In this document: in pieces, positions 60,533-64,000 of the stretch | Position numbering within the stretch: the stretch's first letter is position 1 | Layout of the letters: each line of letters starts with the position of its first letter | Origin: Kitasatospora herbaricolor | GTDB taxonomy: Bacteria > Actinomycetota > Actinomycetes > Streptomycetales > Streptomycetaceae | DNA length: 64,000 bases | Direction of reading: 5' to 3' | NCBI RefSeq assembly: GCF_030813695.1 | Contig: NZ_JAUSVA010000001.1 | Span: 1-64,000 of the forward strand | Position numbers and translations under genes: made by a program | The notes under the pieces: model-generated | The model's input: only the letters and a program-made list of their open reading frames with translations | What the model was told of the DNA's origin: nothing | The model's database searches: none

Positions 60533-61215
60533 CGACCAGGCGCCGCAGCCGGTTCCGCAGACCCCGTGGCGCCGTCGAGCACGTCGCCGCCGGCATCGTC
60601 GCGCTCGCGGGCGCGGTGCTGGTGCTGCGCATGGTCCTGGCCGTGGGGCGGGTTCTGCTCGGAGGCTGGCCGCTCCTTGTGGTGGCGGCGGGGTGCGCGC
60701 TGGCCGTCGCTGTGGTGCTCCGCCTACGCCGGGCTGCGGCGCAGCGCCTGCGCGGCGAGCGGCTGGCGAGGCTTCGGCTGACCCTGGCCGAGGTCGACGC
60801 CCTGTCGGACCGGCAGTTCGAGTTCGCGCTGCGCGACCTGCTGATCCGCGACGGCTGGTCGGCCCGCCAGGTCGGCCAGCAGGGCGACCAGGCCGCCGAC
60901 GTCATCGGCCGCCACCCGCGGCGCGGACGGATTGTCCTGCAGGCCAAGCACACCAAGGTCGGCGGCAAGGTCGGCTCCCAGGTGATGTACCAGGTGAAGG
61001 GGACAGCCGGCCCTGCCCACCGCGCCGACATCGCCGTCGTCGTCACCAACGGCACCTTCACCCGCGATGCCAAGGCCTGGGGCGACAAGCACCAGATCCA
61101 CTGGGTCGACCGCGACCGGCTGCGCGCCTGGGCCGAACAGGGTGTCGCCCTGAACGATCTTCTGGGCCTGCGGGACGGGGCGCGGAGGCGGGCCTTCGGA
61201 CGGCCGGCGCCGTGA
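60529..61215 (+). CDS. Membrane-anchored Mrr-type endonuclease (second copy)
   Basis: 228 aa from GTG 60529. Two hydrophobic segments (about residues 20-36 and 44-64) precede the Mrr_cat domain: QFEFALRDLLIRDGWSARQV, then D124 and Q138-A-K140 as the expected active site, and DIAVVVTNGTFTRDAKAWGD. It is paralogous to the gene at 23658, with the same order of helices and domain, though the sequences have diverged. Coupling to the small membrane protein is not seen at the other copy. Function against invading or unmodified DNA is the family expectation; a role in the plasmid's own processing is possible. Confidence 0.8.
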   Translation: MTTRRRSRFRRPRGAVEHVAAGIVALAGAVLVLRMVLAVGRVLLGGWPLLVVAAGCALAVAVVLRLRRAAAQRLRGERLARLRLTLAEVDALSDRQFEFALRDLLIRDGWSARQVGQQGDQAADVIGRHPRRGRIVLQAKHTKVGGKVGSQVMYQVKGTAGPAHRADIAVVVTNGTFTRDAKAWGDKHQIHWVDRDRLRAWAEQGVALNDLLGLRDGARRRAFGRPAP

Positions 61216-61698
61216 GCGGGAATCCTGCCGGCACCGGGAGTCGTGCGGCGGAGCAGGAGGGCCCGCGAGCAGCGACGGGTTGGGCGGCTCACCGTGCGGA
61301 CGACCAGCACGATGGGCGGCCGGATCCCGAAGGGACCGGCGGCTTCGGCCTGGCCGCCGGCGGAGGCGGGGAGGTCGAAGCCGGTGGGGTGGTGTCGTCC
61401 CGGTGCGAATTCCGGCACCTGGGCACTCAGCAGCGGGTCGGCCCCCGCGCCGTGGTGCGTTCCGCCGGGCACCGGAGGGGTGCGTGTGGCGGGGGGTGGC
61501 GTTTGGTGGCGCTTCGCCAGAGCGAGGCACGGGGCCTTCGCCGCTACTGGACTGGATCTTGGGGCGCTGACGTGCGGGTTTCTGTCGCGGAATCAGCACT
61601 TCCGGTTTTCTGGCTTTCATATGGAGACCGGGAAAGATGCCGCTGCGTAACAGAAAAGGCACAGGGAGTCCGCGTGGGCGGCTAAGGTCCCGGTTGAG
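61216..61698. other. Intergenic region, weak open frames only
   Basis: A GTG at 61212 overlaps the previous stop and opens a 157-codon frame to 61685, but the product is Gly/Arg/Ala-rich with no known pattern, so it is not called. Nothing else is seen. Confidence 0.4.
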
Positions 61699-61699
61699 A

Positions 61700-61736
61700 G
61701 GCCCTGCTACGGCAGCTACCAACTGAGCGCAGGGCC
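61700..61736. terminator. Hairpin terminator
   Basis: GGCCCTGC (61700-61707) pairs with GCAGGGCC (61729-61736), just upstream of the small membrane gene at 61770. Confidence 0.55.
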
Positions 61737-61769
61737 CCTCATCACCGGATACTCGACCAAGGAGAACGC

Positions 61770-62051
61770 ATGTCCCTGAATCGCAGTGCGGCCCGACGGC
61801 CAAACGTGCTGCTCAACCGCCGTCCCGACCGTAACACGGCATACATGCCGCAGTGGGGGAGCGCGGAAACCTCCAACGGCGTTGACTACGCGGTAAATCT
61901 GACGCTGGGTGCCTTCGTCGCCGTGCCCGTGGCCGGTGTCATCCTGATCTGGGGCCTGGAGCCGACGGCCGCAGCGGCAGGTCTGGTGCTGGCGTTGACG
62001 GGCATCGCCGACCGCTCCTACCTGGCGATCCGCCGGGCCCGCGCGAGCTGA
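61770..62051 (+). CDS. Small two-helix membrane protein
   Basis: 93 aa, AAGGAGAACGC before ATG 61770. A polar, basic N-terminus (NRSAARRPNVLLNRRPDRNT) is followed by two hydrophobic helices (VNLTLGAFVAVPVAGVILIW; AAAAGLVLALTGIAD) and a short basic tail. No family recognised. Confidence 0.6.
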   Translation: MSLNRSAARRPNVLLNRRPDRNTAYMPQWGSAETSNGVDYAVNLTLGAFVAVPVAGVILIWGLEPTAAAAGLVLALTGIADRSYLAIRRARAS

Positions 62052-62225
62052 CACCGGCGCCCGCGGGGCGCCGCGCCGTCTTGGCCGGCGCCCCGCGGGC
62101 CCGCCCGCCGGTGATCGAAGTCCCCGGCGCAGCATTCCGACCGCTGACACAGCGGTGACAACCCCACACCACCCGTCAGTGTCCGTGCCTCGTGCAGAGG
62201 TACGAGACAGGCAAGGACGACCCCC

Positions 62226-63470
62226 GTGACCACTGAACCGGCCCCCAACGAGTCCCTGTGCCGCAGCTGCGGAACGCCGTTCCCGCGCGGCACCATCGGG
62301 CGCCCGGCCGTCTTCTGCTCCCCCGACTGCCGCATCTCCGCGAGCCGCGCGGCCGGCGCCCCCGTCAGCCCCCACCCCCGCGAGGTGCGCCGGGCCGTCA
62401 CCGACGGCCAACAGGTCGCCGCGGTGGGCCAGGACATGATCGCGCGCCTGCACGCGCTCATCGACCTCGCCTGCCTGCCCGAGCCGTCCTCTAACACCGT
62501 GGCCCTGCAGGCCTACCGCGACCTTGGCAGCGTCTACGAGGCCCTCGGCGCCGCGGTCGTGGAACAGTCCCGCGAGCGCGCGGCGAGCTGGGCCCAGGTC
62601 GGTACCGCGCTGTTCGTCAGCGAGGACACCGCCCGCAAGCGCTGGCCCGCCCAGAACGTCGACAAGATCTTCGCTGCCTGGCGCATCAGTGTGCCCCGCC
62701 GTCCCGCCGCACCCCCTATCTCGGCCAGGGCCCTGCGGCGCGCACCCCGGCCTCGGGCTGCCGAGCCCCGCCGGGCCCCGGCCCAGCCGGGCGATGCGCA
62801 GCGCGGCGGGTCCGCTGGCCCCGGCCAGGACAGTGCAGGCGCTCACCCTCAGGAGCAGGCCCAGGTCCCGCCCCCGACGAATCCCGGCGAAGCCGCCCGG
62901 CTGCTGACGACCGCGCTCTCACAACTGCAGCGCGCCGGCGGCAAGACCCTGCGTGTCCTAGCCCGCGACGCCGGCATCTCGCCGTCCTACGTCACCCGCC
63001 TCCTCGCCGGGGAGCGTATCCCCTCCTGGCAGGTCGTCCGCAGCCTGGCTGCCGCCTGCGACGCGGACGCCTCCTCCCTTCGCGGTCTGTGGGAGGCCGC
63101 CCGCGGCACCCCGCTCCAGCCCCGCGCCGACGCCCGCGCGCAAGACGCGGCAGCGACCCTGCACGACATCGTCTCCGACCTCCACCTCGCCGCTGCCCGG
63201 CCGGCGCCGTCGGTGATCTGCAAGATGGCCAAGGGGCGCCTGCGCACCCGCGACGTCACAGCCCTGCTGGAGAGCGGCCGGGTGCCCGACTGGAGCGTCG
63301 TCGACCAGGTCGTCACCGTCCTGCACGGACAGTCCGCAGAACTGCAGCCGCTGTGGAACCAGGCCCAGTGCCAGGCCGCGGCCACCCTCCAACCGGCTCC
63401 TACCGAGCACGCCACCGCCGCCCGCCCAGGCAGCACCGTCTGCTCGCCGCCCGCAGGCTCCTTCGGCTGA
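62226..63470 (+). CDS. Zinc-finger and XRE-type DNA-binding protein
   Basis: 414 aa from GTG 62226. The N-terminal zinc finger (LCRSCGTPFPRGTIGRPAVF then CSPDCRISASRA) is laid out as in the 454-aa protein at 8308. Residues about 45-150 are helical with a second HTH-like part (WAQVGTALFVSEDTARKRW). After a Pro/Ala linker, residues about 220-290 form an XRE/Cro-type HTH (KTLRVLARDAGISPSYVTRL LAGERIP region), and the C-terminal region has a repeated HTH-like pattern (SVICKMAKGRLRTRDVTALL). A multi-HTH regulator or plasmid DNA-binding protein; targets unknown. Confidence 0.7.
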   Translation: MTTEPAPNESLCRSCGTPFPRGTIGRPAVFCSPDCRISASRAAGAPVSPHPREVRRAVTDGQQVAAVGQDMIARLHALIDLACLPEPSSNTVALQAYRDLGSVYEALGAAVVEQSRERAASWAQVGTALFVSEDTARKRWPAQNVDKIFAAWRISVPRRPAAPPISARALRRAPRPRAAEPRRAPAQPGDAQRGGSAGPGQDSAGAHPQEQAQVPPPTNPGEAARLLTTALSQLQRAGGKTLRVLARDAGISPSYVTRLLAGERIPSWQVVRSLAAACDADASSLRGLWEAARGTPLQPRADARAQDAAATLHDIVSDLHLAAARPAPSVICKMAKGRLRTRDVTALLESGRVPDWSVVDQVVTVLHGQSAELQPLWNQAQCQAAATLQPAPTEHATAARPGSTVCSPPAGSFG

Positions 63471-63534
63471 CCACCAGGCACCCCACCCGGCGACTCGCCC
63501 GCACCCGCCCAAACACCAGGAAGGGAGAACCATC

Positions 63535-64000
63535 ATGAACGCCGCCCGGTACGCCGACCCCGCCGCCTCCCGAGCCCCCGCGACGATCAGCCTTCCCATG
63601 GAATTCCTCGCATTCTGCGAACTCCACCGACCCCGCTACCTCTCCTACGTCCTCCTGCACACCGGCGACGAGCACCAAGCCGACCACGTCGTCCAGAAGG
63701 CGCTCGGCGATCTCGTCATCCACTGGGGACAAGCCCTGGCCAGCTCCAACGTCGCCGGCTACGCCTGGCCCCTCCTCAAGCACCACCTCGCCTGTCACAC
63801 CGCCACCACCCCCGTCCGGCCGCTGCTGCGGACCGTCCCCGCGGACGTCAGCGACGAGATGCTGCTGCGGGAGGGACTCCAACTGGACGAGGAGCAGATC
63901 GCCGAGACCACCGGGCGGCTGCGCGTCCTGCCCGCCCGTCGCCCTCAGCAACGCTCGGCTTCGGCTATCGCCGCTTCCAGGGCGGCTAGATGTCCTGACC
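63535..64000 (+). CDS. Sigma-factor-like protein (cut by window edge)
   Basis: 155 codons are visible from ATG 63535 (AGGAAGGGA upstream), with no stop before the window ends. The product begins as a sigma region 2: FLAFCELHRPRYLSYVLLHT, then a helix ADHVVQKALGDLVIHWGQAL with acidic and aromatic residues as in ECF factors. The following residues are shorter in motif content (EEQIAETTGRLRVLPARRPQ), so region 4 may lie outside the window or be missing. It follows the XRE/zinc-finger gene by 64 bp. With the sigma gene at 1124, it would be the second on this replicon. Confidence 0.55.
   Translation, partial: MNAARYADPAASRAPATISLPMEFLAFCELHRPRYLSYVLLHTGDEHQADHVVQKALGDLVIHWGQALASSNVAGYAWPLLKHHLACHTATTPVRPLLRTVPADVSDEMLLREGLQLDEEQIAETTGRLRVLPARRPQQRSASAIAASRAARCPD

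Noticed and set aside
61212..61685. 157-codon frame coupled to the Mrr-type gene
   Set aside because: The GTGA overlap is suggestive, but the product is Gly/Arg-rich without any recognisable pattern.
1..64000. tRNA, rRNA, CRISPR arrays and insertion sequences
   Set aside because: No cloverleaf, ribosomal core, regularly spaced direct repeats with unique spacers, or transposase motifs were recognised; absence by eye is not proof.

Overview
The window is about 70% GC with actinobacterial start sites (many GTG starts, stop/start overlaps). It carries the hallmarks of a linear Streptomycetaceae replicon. The first ~115 bases are a chain of short, perfect palindromes with 3-nt loops of the kind found at Streptomyces telomeres. 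Genes for the telomere-associated protein (tap) and terminal protein (tpg) lie at 19.4-22.9 kb. Together with parAB, a TraB-type conjugation locus and two replication-initiator-like loci, this points to one arm of a large conjugative linear plasmid rather than a chromosome end, although the second is not excluded. The right edge cuts through a gene, so the replicon continues.

Layout. 0-3 kb: telomere, then a sigma-factor gene with a small partner gene. 3-13 kb: a replication-relaxation family gene, small lipoprotein and membrane genes, a zinc-finger gene whose coding and upstream DNA carry a cluster of GTTTCGTTGC palindromes, and a DUF559-like nuclease. 13-16.3 kb: a possible HEPN protein and a frameshifted YaaC-like gene. 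16.7-17.8 kb: two overlapping winged-helix genes behind a strikingly periodic iteron array, a candidate origin or operator. 18.7-23 kb: tap, an inserted 118-aa gene, tpg and two small genes. 23-24.6 kb: a membrane-anchored Mrr-type nuclease. 24.8-27.5 kb: a three-gene overlapping operon led by a replication-initiator-like protein with repeats inside its own coding sequence. 28-31.7 kb: an overlapping three-gene operon (dehydrogenase-like, kinase-HAD fusion, XRE-kinase fusion) of unknown function, next to a GntR repressor.

31.8-41.6 kb is the transfer region: very small overlapping genes, membrane proteins, TraB, a GATCCGCC repeat cluster that looks like a clt locus, and a 770-aa protein joining a long coiled coil to a DUF2637/SpdB-like membrane part. 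42.6-55.8 kb holds a polymorphic toxin locus: a 2730-aa secreted RHS protein with a papain-fold C-terminal toxin, its immunity gene, and a divergent 1471-aa secreted lectin/LamG protein. The toxin tip and immunity gene have visibly lower GC. 56-58.4 kb: parA-parB with two long palindromes that are likely parS sites. 58.6-64 kb: DUF732 protein, a second membrane Mrr-type nuclease, an XRE/zinc-finger protein and the start of another sigma-like gene.

Working model: tap/tpg and the telomere maintain the ends, the winged-helix loci start replication, parAB partitions the plasmid, and TraB with its membrane partners transfers it under GntR control. The toxin, nuclease, HEPN and kinase-HAD genes look like accessory competition, defence or metabolic cargo. 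Family assignments rest on motifs read by eye; no database search was possible.
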